Position numbers and translations under genes: made by a program. A stretch of 64,000 nt of DNA from Embleya scabrispora DSM 41855. Lineage in GTDB: Bacteria; Actinomycetota; Actinomycetes; Streptomycetales; Streptomycetaceae. The stretch lies in contig NZ_KB889686.1 in the NCBI RefSeq assembly GCF_000372745.1, positions 195-64,194 on the forward strand. The letters run 5' to 3'. The notes below the pieces were generated by a model, which saw only the letters and a list, made by a program, of their open reading frames with translations, made no database searches and was not told the origin of the DNA. Below are positions 26,567 to 34,541 of this stretch, piece after piece (within the stretch, counting starts at the first letter, position 1; every line of letters begins with the position of its first letter).

Positions 26567-27409
26567 TCAGTGGTTGTGGCGGATCGTCTTGTGGATCCAG
26601 TCCGAGTAGACGGTCACATTGGTGTAGAGGCCCGGGCCGGTCGCGCAGCCCTCCTTGCCGTCACCGTCGCCCGACGTGGTCCCGATCAGCTCCCAGCGGC
26701 CGTCCCGGCCACGCTGGAGCTGCGGACCGCCCGAGTCGCCGAAGCACGCCATGGCCCCGGGCTTTTGGCTGACGGTGCACAGTCGGGTCGCCCCGGCGCG
26801 GTCGAAGCATTCGGCTTCGGAGCCCCGGCGGGTGTCCAACTGCTGGAGCCGGTCGGGGAACACCGCGTGCTCGATGTCCTTGTCGACGGTGGTGCCGAAG
26901 CCGAGAATCCGGGTCGGCGTGCCGACGGGTCCGGCCTTCTTGGCTATCTTGACCGGCTTCTGGGCGACCGGGCGATCCAGCCGGATCAGCGCGAGGTCGT
27001 TCTGGTTGGGGTCGTCCAGCTTGTAGCCCGGGTGCATCACGATCTTGTCGATCTTGCGGACCGTGCCTCCGGTGGTGCGGTTCGGGCTGCCGATCCGTAC
27101 CGTCCCGTCCAGCACGATCGGCAACTCGGCGGTGTCGACGCAGTGCGCCGCGGTGAGGACCCACTGCCGGTCGATCAGAGTCGCCCCGCACTGGGCGTCG
27201 ACTCCTGCCGCGACCTCCGGGATGGACGCCATGAACGGGTAGGGCTGCGTCGAATCCTGCCCGTTGATGATGGCCCCGGCGCTGCCGGCCATCGCGGTGG
27301 CGCCGAGCACGACCGCCGCGCCGACCGCCGCCAGCGATTTCGCGAGCAGGCGGCGGCGGGGGCGTTCGGGGCGGGCATCGAGGGTGGGCCGGGAGCTCGA
27401 ATGGGGCAT
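26567..27409 (-). CDS. secreted S1-family (trypsin-like) serine protease
   Basis: A 280-residue protease with the complete triad: TAAHC (His89), QNDLALIRL (Asp138) and FGDSGGP (Ser226). It has a Tat/Sec-like leader with Arg-rich start and hydrophobic core to about residue 44, and a mature end starting IINGQDS. The acidic residue or Gly that sets S1 specificity lies six residues before Ser226 (Gly-Ala-Met-Ala-Cys here), so substrate preference cannot be read confidently. Extracellular proteolysis is the expected role. Its start ATG at 27409 is 140 bases from the divergent GlxA-type gene. Confidence 0.9.
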   Translation of the reverse strand: MPHSSSRPTLDARPERPRRRLLAKSLAAVGAAVVLGATAMAGSAGAIINGQDSTQPYPFMASIPEVAAGVDAQCGATLIDRQWVLTAAHCVDTAELPIVLDGTVRIGSPNRTTGGTVRKIDKIVMHPGYKLDDPNQNDLALIRLDRPVAQKPVKIAKKAGPVGTPTRILGFGTTVDKDIEHAVFPDRLQQLDTRRGSEAECFDRAGATRLCTVSQKPGAMACFGDSGGPQLQRGRDGRWELIGTTSGDGDGKEGCATGPGLYTNVTVYSDWIHKTIRHNH

Positions 27410-27549
27410 GTGGTGACCTTTCGAAGATGGTGGTGCTGCCGAACACGAGCCGAACGTCCCCCCGCGTCCGTTCTCGTTCCAGTCATCCTCGATGCCGCGC
27501 CACCAACGAAAACAGCCGTTCCAATGTCATCCTCGGCTAGATTCCGGAC

Positions 27550-28548
27550 ATGCCAGTGATTGCCGTCCTCGCCCTCGACGGGGTCCCGGGACACCAGCTC
27601 ACCGCACCCGGACTCGCCTTCGGCACCGCCGCCCGGCATCACCCTCCGGTCGCCTACGACGTGCGGATCTTTACCGCTCCGGGCTTCGAGGCGACGGGCG
27701 GCCTCGCATCCTTCCACATCGAGACCCCCTGGGGACTGGACGGATTGGCGAGCCTGAACGACTCGGACACCGTGCTCCTGCCGGGACACACCCGCTTCCG
27801 GGACGCGCCGCCGCCGGCGGTCGTCGACGCCCTCCGCGCCACCGCCGCGCGCGGCTGCCGCATCGGCACCGTCGGCACCGGCACGTTCACGCTCGCGGCC
27901 ACCGGCCTTCTCGACGGGCGCCGCGCCGCGACCAGCCGCCGGGAAACCGCGGAACTGGCTCGGCTCCATCCGCGGATCGAGGTCGACCCCGAAGGCTCGG
28001 TGGTCACGGACGGGCCCTTCCACAGCGCCGCCGGCGTCCTCGGGGGCGTCGATCTCTGCCTGGCCCTGATCACCCTGGACCATGGCGTGCCGGTGGCCAT
28101 CGAGACCGAACGACAACTGTTCCTGCAACTCCACGACCCGACCGCCGACCCCGCGGGCGATGCCGCGGCAAAGGCGGCATGCAGCGCCTACACGCCGCCC
28201 GGCAGCAGCATCGCCCCGACGACCAGGTGGATGGAGGCCAACCTCCGCCACCCACTGACCCTCGACGACATCGCCGCCCACGCGGGACTGGGCGTACGCA
28301 GCCTCACCCGTCGCTTCCACACCGAAACCGGGCTCACCCCGCTCCAGTACCTGCTGCGCACCCGCATCCAACGTGCCCAATGGCTTCTCGAGCGCACCGA
28401 GGACCCGGTGGAACGAATCGCCACACTCACCGGCCTCGGCACACCGGCCAACCTCCGCCGCCACTTCCAACGCCTGACCGGCACCACCCCCAGCACCTAC
28501 CGCACAGCCTTCCGCACCTTCGTCACCAACCTCACGGGCAGGGGGTAA
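27550..28548 (+). CDS. second GlxA-type AraC regulator
   Basis: A 332-residue paralogue of the regulator at 25376. It shares the opening VIAVLALDGVPGHQLT, the altered elbow VGTGTFTLAATGLLDG and the AraC tail (LDDIAAHAGLGVRSLTRRF, then LTGLGTPANLRRHF). It carries an insertion in the linker (PTADPAGDAAAKAACSAYTP) that the other copy lacks. It is transcribed away from the protease gene. Local duplication is a simple origin. The two flank the protease, so one or both may control it. Confidence 0.9.
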   Translation: MPVIAVLALDGVPGHQLTAPGLAFGTAARHHPPVAYDVRIFTAPGFEATGGLASFHIETPWGLDGLASLNDSDTVLLPGHTRFRDAPPPAVVDALRATAARGCRIGTVGTGTFTLAATGLLDGRRAATSRRETAELARLHPRIEVDPEGSVVTDGPFHSAAGVLGGVDLCLALITLDHGVPVAIETERQLFLQLHDPTADPAGDAAAKAACSAYTPPGSSIAPTTRWMEANLRHPLTLDDIAAHAGLGVRSLTRRFHTETGLTPLQYLLRTRIQRAQWLLERTEDPVERIATLTGLGTPANLRRHFQRLTGTTPSTYRTAFRTFVTNLTGRG

Positions 28549-28651
28549 ACCCCGCAGCAGGGCCCGCGCGGGGGCATGGGGGCGGACGGGGCGGGGGGTT
28601 CGGGGCGGGCGGCCTCGGAGCGGGGCTGAGCGGGCGGGCGGGGACGCCGAG

Positions 28652-28791
28652 GCAGGCGGGTGTCGGGGCGAGCGGGTCGGACGGCCGGAGGCGCCGAGCC
28701 AGGCAAGCATCGAGGCGAGCGGAGCATGCGGGCGGGTCGGGCGGCCGGAGGCGCCGGGGCAGGCGGGTGTCGGGGCGAGCGGGTCGGACGG
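28652..28791. repeat. GC-rich direct repeats beside truncated permease
   Basis: A 33-base sequence (starting GCAGGCGGGTGTCGGGGCGA) occurs exactly twice, at 28652-28684 and 28759-28791. Between them CGGCCGGAGGCGCCG occurs twice, at about 28682-28696 and 28742-28756. The array lies directly where the FtsX-type permease gene loses its 3' end. Confidence 0.75.
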
Positions 28792-28811
28792 AGAACGTGG
28801 GGTGAGCCCAA

Positions 28812-30180
28812 GACGGTCGGTTCGCGGGTGGTCTCGCGCAGCACCGTGGTCACGAGCAGCACGTCACCGGCCATCGCCACACTCGGCATCAACGCGGCAG
28901 CGCCCGAGGCCATACGACGCGTGGCCGCCGCGGAGTCGGCGTGGGCGAGCCATCCGGTGGTCCGACCCACGAGCGCCACGAAGGCCCCGATCGCCCGTTC
29001 GAGCCACCGGGTCGGCGACGGAGCGAGTGGGAGCACGGCCAACGGGAGCAGCAGGACCAGTACCTGGAAGGCGACGCCCACCTCGCCACCGATCCGCTGG
29101 TTCGGCACGAACAGGACACCCGCGCCGGCCGACGCCGGTACGGCCAACAGGATTCGCGGCCAGCGGACCGGGCGCCGAGGCTCGCCGACGTCGGGCAGCG
29201 CGTCGATGGGACGGGTTCGTCCGGCGTACCGCGATGCCGCCGTCGCGGCGAGCAACGCCCGGAGCACCCCGACCCCGGTTCCGCCGAGGAGGGCGAACGC
29301 GTCGACGGACACGGTGAATTCGGCTGGGATCCCGGCCCGCTCGACGAGCGCTTCGCGCAGCGTGTGAGCGAGCGGAACGCCCAGGGCGACGCCGGGTACG
29401 GCCGCGAACGGGGCGACCGGCAACGCCTCGCCGACCACCATCCGACGGATCTGCCCGCCGGTCGCCCCAGCCGCCCGTGACAAGGTGAACTCCCGGGCCC
29501 GCCCCAGAGCCGACAGGCCGAACGCACCGGCGATCGCGCACACCGCGACGAAGGCGCCCACTCCGCCCATCGAGCCGAACAGCAGCGTGGCGTCGGCAAG
29601 CGGCCCGGCGACCTCCGGCGTGCCGGCCCCGGCGGCCTCGTGGGCGGTGGGCAGCTTCGCCCGCACCGTACGAACTCCGCCGTCCTCTGGCGTATCGGCG
29701 GCGCCGAGCGTGACCGCCGGTGCGAGGGCGGCCGACGCGTCCCGGACCCGATCGGTCAACTCACCGGTCCGCACGCCCGGTTCGGCGATCACGCCGACGA
29801 ACGCGAACCGATCCGGCGAGCCGGCCGGCCGTGCGGCGGTGGCGTCCGCGAAGAACACCGTGGCCCGGGCCGGACGTGCGTCCCGGCCGGGCGGGGCGGC
29901 CACGCCGGTGACCCGACAGCCGGCGACACCCTCGGCGGTGACCACCCGGGTGTCGGCACCCGGTGCCGGCCTGCCGGCGCGGCCCGGTCCGATCCGCCGC
30001 GCCACGCCCGGGCACCCACAGGCCGGTCAGCACGAACGCCCGGCCGGCCGCGATCCCGGCCCCGAGCGGGAACAGTCGCGCGGCCAACGAGGGCGGCCCG
30101 TCCCCGAGCAGCGTGGCCACCACCGTGGGTACCGAAAGCCCCGTTGCGAGCCCGAGTACCGCCCACCCCCGCCGCCGCAT
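28812..30180 (-). pseudogene. FtsX-family ABC permease, frameshifted and truncated
   Basis: An N-terminal frame (MRRRGWAVLGLATGLSVP, then TGLWVPGRG) ends near 30000 and continues in another frame (TRVVTAEGVAGCRVTGV onward) through the extracellular domain. It then passes two membrane blocks (VGAFVAVCAIAGAFGLSALG, and AFAAVPGVALG onward). The product is cut off after VAMAGDVLLVTTVLRETTRE at about 28812. FtsX-type permeases normally continue with a second half, so the C-terminal part is lost and one frameshift separates the first helix. No ATPase partner is nearby. This was probably a peptide or lipoprotein exporter permease. Confidence 0.72.
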
Positions 30181-30273
30181 CGGGCCACGGTGTCGTGCCC
30201 ACCCGGCCGAGGAACGGGGCCCACCTGCGGCTACACCCGGCGCACCGTTTCCCCGAGTGCGGCGTCCGGACGC

Positions 30274-31980
30274 CTACTTGGCCTCCGCGTACGTATTCAC
30301 CACCACCGGCATCAGCGGCAACAGCACCGGGGTGTCGCCGAACACCAACGTCCGGGCCTCGGCTGCGGCCTCGACGATCGCAGCGGCCACCGCGTCCGTG
30401 AGGTCGGCCGGGCTGTGCACGATGATCTCGTCGTGCTGGAAGAAGACCAGGTGCGGGCGCCCGGACGGCGCCGCGTCGTACGCGGTGAGTCGGCGCCGCA
30501 GTGCGGCGAGCAGGGCCAGGGCCCAGTCCGCCGCACTGGCCTGGATGACGAAGTTGCGGGTGAAGCGGCCTCGGGCGCGGGCCGACCGGGCGCCGGCATC
30601 GTCACCGCCCCGGTCGCCGCGGTCCCCGGACGGTTCGAGCGTGCCGCCCTCGGCCAGGTCCAGCCATTCCGAGGACGGCGGCGGGCAGGTCCGGCCCAGC
30701 CGTGAGCGCACGATGCCGCCCTCCTCGCCGGTGCGTGCCGCCGCCTCCACGTAGCCCATCGCGTCCGGGTACTGCCGCCGCAGCGTGGCCAGCAGCGGCC
30801 CGATGTCGCCGCTGGTCTGTCCGTACATCGCGCCGAGCAGGCCGAGCTTGGCCTTGGCCCGGTCGCCCTGGAAGGCGGCCTTGGCCAGCGCCTCGTACAG
30901 GTCGCCGGCGGCGGCGGAGCGGGCCAGGCCGGAGTCCTGGGACATCGCGGCCAGGATGCGCGGTTCGAGCTGCGCCGCGTCGGCGACCACCAGCCGCCAA
31001 CCCGGGTCGGCCACGACCGCGCCGCGCAACACCCGCGGGATCTGCAACGCGCCGCCGCCGCGGCCGGCCCAGCGGCCGGTCACCACGCCGCCGACCACGT
31101 ACTCGGGGCGGAACCTACCTCCCCGTACCCAGGTGTCCTGCCAGGCCCAGCCGTGGGCGGCGTGCAGGCGGGCGAGTTCCTTGTACTTGATCAGCAGGTC
31201 GGCGGCCGGGTGGCCGATGTCGCGCAGGTACCACGTGCGGGTCGAGGTGAGCCGGACGCCCTGATCGGCGAACGCCTTGATCACCTGGGTGTGCGAATCC
31301 GGGTTGAACGGCCGCCCGCCCAGCGCCGCGCGCAACTGCTCGGCCAGGTCGGCGAGTCGCTGCGGCGACGTCCCGGAAACCCGGGGGCGCGCGCCGAGCA
31401 GTTCGGTGAGCAGCGCGTCGTGTACCTCGACCCGCCAGGGCAGACCGTCGGCGGCCATCTCGGTCGCGACCAGGCCACCCGCCGACTCGGCGGCGACCAG
31501 CAGCCGAAATCGCGAGCGCCGGGTGGGATCCTCGATCGCCTCGATCCGGCGCAACTGGTCCGCGTGTACCGCGACCACGGCATCGAGGGCATCGGCGCCG
31601 GCGGGCAGCCGTTGACGGTCGGGGACGAACAGGCTGTCCTGCGCGTCGGCGGCGCCGATCGGCAGGTCGTCCGGTACCGGCAGGCCCTCGATCCGGGCCC
31701 AGGCCGCGCCGAGCGAACGCGGCTCGCCGAACCGGCCCTCGTGCGCGAGCAGCAACGACTCGACCAGCGCGAGGTCGTGGCAGCGTGCGACCCGGGTGGG
31801 CAACAACGGTGCGTACGCGCTTTCCGCCGAGGCCCACACCCACCTCGGCGGCACCGGCGCGGCCTCGAAATCGGCGATCGCCGCGATCAGGTCGCCGACC
31901 TGCGTGGCGGGCCCCAGCGGCACGCCGTCATCGCGCAACGGCTGAAGCCGACCTCCGTGCCCATACGCGTCCGGCGCCAT
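30274..31980 (-). CDS. family A DNA polymerase with degenerate 3'-5' exonuclease domain
   Basis: About 568 residues from ATG 31980; upstream codons are Arg/Gly/Cys-rich noise. The start is not supported by a clear ribosome site. Motif A reads VVADAAQLEPRILAAMS with the metal-ligand Asp. The O-helix is DRAKAKLGLLGAMYGQTSG, and motif C is FFQHDEIIVHS. The N-terminal third resembles the exonuclease domain of actinobacterial 'bifunctional exonuclease/DNA polymerase' proteins. The usual D-x-E metal motif is not evident, so proofreading is probably absent. It likely works in repair or gap filling. It is monocistronic. Confidence 0.85.
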   Translation of the reverse strand: MAPDAYGHGGRLQPLRDDGVPLGPATQVGDLIAAIADFEAAPVPPRWVWASAESAYAPLLPTRVARCHDLALVESLLLAHEGRFGEPRSLGAAWARIEGLPVPDDLPIGAADAQDSLFVPDRQRLPAGADALDAVVAVHADQLRRIEAIEDPTRRSRFRLLVAAESAGGLVATEMAADGLPWRVEVHDALLTELLGARPRVSGTSPQRLADLAEQLRAALGGRPFNPDSHTQVIKAFADQGVRLTSTRTWYLRDIGHPAADLLIKYKELARLHAAHGWAWQDTWVRGGRFRPEYVVGGVVTGRWAGRGGGALQIPRVLRGAVVADPGWRLVVADAAQLEPRILAAMSQDSGLARSAAAGDLYEALAKAAFQGDRAKAKLGLLGAMYGQTSGDIGPLLATLRRQYPDAMGYVEAAARTGEEGGIVRSRLGRTCPPPSSEWLDLAEGGTLEPSGDRGDRGGDDAGARSARARGRFTRNFVIQASAADWALALLAALRRRLTAYDAAPSGRPHLVFFQHDEIIVHSPADLTDAVAAAIVEAAAEARTLVFGDTPVLLPLMPVVVNTYAEAK

Positions 31981-32561
31981 CGCTACCCGAGGCGCAACCG
32001 ACCTCAACACGCCCGCAACCACACGCCGCCGGCCGACACACCGCACCCGACCCGATCCACGACCGACCACCTCCCGACATCCAATACGGACGAATCCCCC
32101 ACATTCAACACCCCGCCAACCGCCGCACCTTACCCGCCCACACCGACACCACCGCCCTGACACCACCGAGCCGAGTCCCCCGAGGACAACGCGGGCCCGC
32201 TTGTGCGCGGGCGGGCGCAATGAGTGGCTGCGGAGCGGGCAGGCGGGCGCGGCGCGGGCAGGCACGGCGAGTGCAGCGCGGGTGGGCACGGCCCGGGTAG
32301 GCGCGGCCGGGTGGGCGCGGGGCAGACAGGCGCGGCACCGTGACCGGCGACTCCTGCTGCCGTCCGAAAGCGGTGTGGGTCGGCGCCGGCGCCGGTGGGT
32401 GTAGACGCGCGCCGGGGCCGGCGTGGGTGTCGGTGGGGGCGTGGGGGGCGGGCCGATTCGGGGACGTTAGGTTCGTGGGGTGCCGGTCGATCCGCGCGGC
32501 GGGGTCACCTCGCGGTGGGTCGATCGGGTGTGCTCGCACGTCGATCCGAGGAGTGTCTCCC
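31981..32561. other. G-rich intergenic region with imperfect repeats
   Basis: No gene is supported over about 580 bases. Between 32210 and 32340 there are irregular repeats of GGGCGCGGC and GGGCAGGCGC type. The right end should contain the promoter of the small membrane-protein gene, and the left end that of the polymerase gene. I found no firm boxes. Confidence 0.4.
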
Positions 32562-32864
32562 ATGGCCCGCATCCCCACCGCCGCCGTCGCCGCCGCCGGT
32601 TTGGTCGGCGGCTACGCCGTTGCCCGCTACACCAGGAAGCGCCCCTTGGGCGGCGCGGTACTCGCCGCCGCCGGCGTCCTCGCCGCCAAGGGCTGGCGCG
32701 AGCAAGCCGGGACGCCGACCGCCGCCGCACTGACCGGGCTGTACACGATCGCGTTCGGCGCCTCCCACCCCCTCGCGAAGAAGATCGGCGCCTGGCCCTC
32801 GGTACTCACGGTGGCCGGCACCGTCGCCGCCGCGTCGTACTCCCTCGCCGATCGCAAGGCATAG
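32562..32864 (+). CDS. small hydrophobic membrane protein
   Basis: A 100-residue protein starting at ATG 32562 after GAGGAG. It is dominated by three or four short hydrophobic helices (AAVAAAGLVGGYAVA, GGAVLAAAGVLAA, SVLTVAGTVAAASYSLA) with basic residues between. There is no known domain. It resembles many small uncharacterised actinomycete membrane proteins; I infer only that it is inner-membrane located. Confidence 0.75.
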   Translation: MARIPTAAVAAAGLVGGYAVARYTRKRPLGGAVLAAAGVLAAKGWREQAGTPTAAALTGLYTIAFGASHPLAKKIGAWPSVLTVAGTVAAASYSLADRKA

Positions 32865-32976
32865 CCCCACGCCGCTGCGCGAGCCACCGGCGCGATCCGG
32901 TACCGGAGCGTGCCAACCGGCGCGTGCTCGGTTCCCTTGGCCGAGGGACGAGGGCGCTCGGCGCAATCGGGAGGCG

Positions 32977-33592
32977 ATGCGGATGAGGAGGCGGAACACT
33001 TCGCCGAGTGATCACGATGCAGCCCGTCACGGCTTCCTGCCGCTCGGCGGTGAGTTCTCACCCGCCGAGGTCGGGACGGCCGTGATGCGCATCGCGGATT
33101 GCGACGACAACGATGCCGACGGCGACGGTCCGCCTTGTCCGGCGGACGCACTCGGCTCGTTCCTTCACGAACTGCCGACCTTCGACCACCTCTTCGCGGC
33201 CGGGCGGCCTGCGGGTCACCGACGACTCCCCGGGGGTCACCTTCCTGCCCGGCTGCCGCGACGGACTCCAGGACCGGCGCGACCGGCACCGGCTCGTCGA
33301 CGACGGCGGCCTGCTCGGCTTCGGCCACGGCCCCGTGTCACCGGTTGCGGAACGCTTCGGCGATACCGTCCGGCTCACCCTCGACGCCGAGCAGAGCGAC
33401 AGTCCGATGGTCGAGCTCTCCGTCACCGAGCTCCGCCACCTGCTCGCCGGTGCGGAGCGCAACCCGGCCGACTTCCTCACACCGGCAGCCGGCTGGGCCT
33501 CCGGACACCTGCCCGGCCACCGCGATCCCGCCACAGCCGCCCTCGCCCGCGTTCCCGACCTTCCCGCGCCGGCCATACCGCCGAAGTCGTAG
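32977..33592 (+). pseudogene. uncharacterised actinomycete protein split by a frameshift
   Basis: Two frames on the same strand join near 33205. The first reads ...DALGSFLHELPTFDHLFAAG and the second continues GLRVTDDSPGVTFLPGCRDG, then VRLTLDAEQSDSPMVELSVT and NPADFLTPAAGWASGHLPGH. The two halves read as one globular protein of a small hypothetical actinomycete family that I know only by its sequence style. The start is uncertain (ATG 32977 or ATG 33085). A single frameshift could be a sequencing error. Confidence 0.5.
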
Positions 33593-33880
33593 GAGGGTGG
33601 GCCCGGCTTCGACGGCCAGGAAGGCGGGGCTCGGGATTGTCATCGTGTGCCACGCGACGAGTGTTCGTGTGCACCTGCCCGGGCACTCCGACGTGCACGC
33701 CGACGCCCCGAAGGGCAACCGCCACCTCGACGTTGGCAAGGCCGTCGAGAAGGCCGTCATCCGCCACCGCGCCCTGCTGCGCACGTCATGAAAGGACGGC
33801 TTCCACGCCGTCGTGATCCCGGACATGGCAGAGCCGGCACCGGGGTCCGTCGACACGTTCGATCTCCCGGGGCGGAACGC
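33593..33880. other. stretch with decayed short reading frames
   Basis: Protein-like fragments appear in different frames: VRVHLPGHSDVHADAPKGN then HLDVGKAVEKAVIRHRALL (to 33791), and FHAVVIPDMAEPAPGSVDTF (about 33800-33860). They are not joined by an open frame, have no clear start and match no family I recognise. I take this as residual coding sequence of lost genes. Confidence 0.4.
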
Positions 33881-33985
33881 ATGCGCACCCACGTCGCCCT
33901 TTTACTCCGCACCGTCCTGACCGGAACCGCCGTCGGTTGCACCGCCCAGGGCGAACCAGGGACGTCGTCGTCACCGAGACCGTGA
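33881..33985 (+). pseudogene. truncated lipoprotein signal-peptide gene
   Basis: A 34-codon frame, MRTHVALLLRTVLTGTAVGC followed by TAQGEPGTSSSPRP, starts at ATG 33881 after GGGGCGGA. It has a lipoprotein signal with lipobox TAVGC and stops after the Ser/Pro linker that normally precedes a domain. The mature domain is missing. It could also encode a tiny lipopeptide, but truncation is simpler. Confidence 0.5.
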
Positions 33986-34541
33986 CGGCTGGTCATGTAT
34001 CGGTCGACGCCACAGCAGTTGCCCGGCGTTCTTCGGGCGCTTCCGCGCCGCTGCCGGGACGAGGTGTTGCCGCTCGCAACCGGGCGCGAGCCAGTCCGGC
34101 AGCGCGTTGCACGCGTCCGTTGTCGAATCCATGCGGCGGAGCACAGGCGGGCCGCCCGACAACCCGGGCCGACGCGCGGCCGGCGACAGGGATGCCGCTG
34201 CCCCCGGAGCCGGCTGTACGGCGAAGCCCGCTCCGACCCCGACGGGTTCGGCGGCCGACTCGCCCGGGCTCGCGAGTTGGCGGCCAAGGAACGAAGCCGG
34301 GTGAGGTTCGCCCTCGTCCCTCGGCCGACGACGCCTGCCGCCGAGGGAGTTGCGCACCGCGCGCTGTGTGGCCTCGACCCGAGATCGGGTGAATCGGTCG
34401 GCGTGTTGCCCGCGGGGGTTCCACTGCCGACCGGTCCGCTTGTTGACGCCCTCGCACAGGAAGGGTGTGATGTGGGGTCGTCCGCGTGACAGGGCGGGTG
34501 CGTGGAGGGCGTGGGTCCCTCCCGGAACGGGGGCATGTGTC
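33986..34541. other. intergenic stretch upstream of kinase gene
   Basis: About 550 bases with no gene I can support. Long open frames exist on both strands, but the translations are Arg/Pro/Gly-rich and have no family motif. The 3' end should carry the promoter and leader of the kinase-WD40 gene. Confidence 0.4.

Noticed and set aside
33986-34500. A transposase or integrase remnant
   Set aside because: Both strands were read and no catalytic motif or terminal repeat was found.
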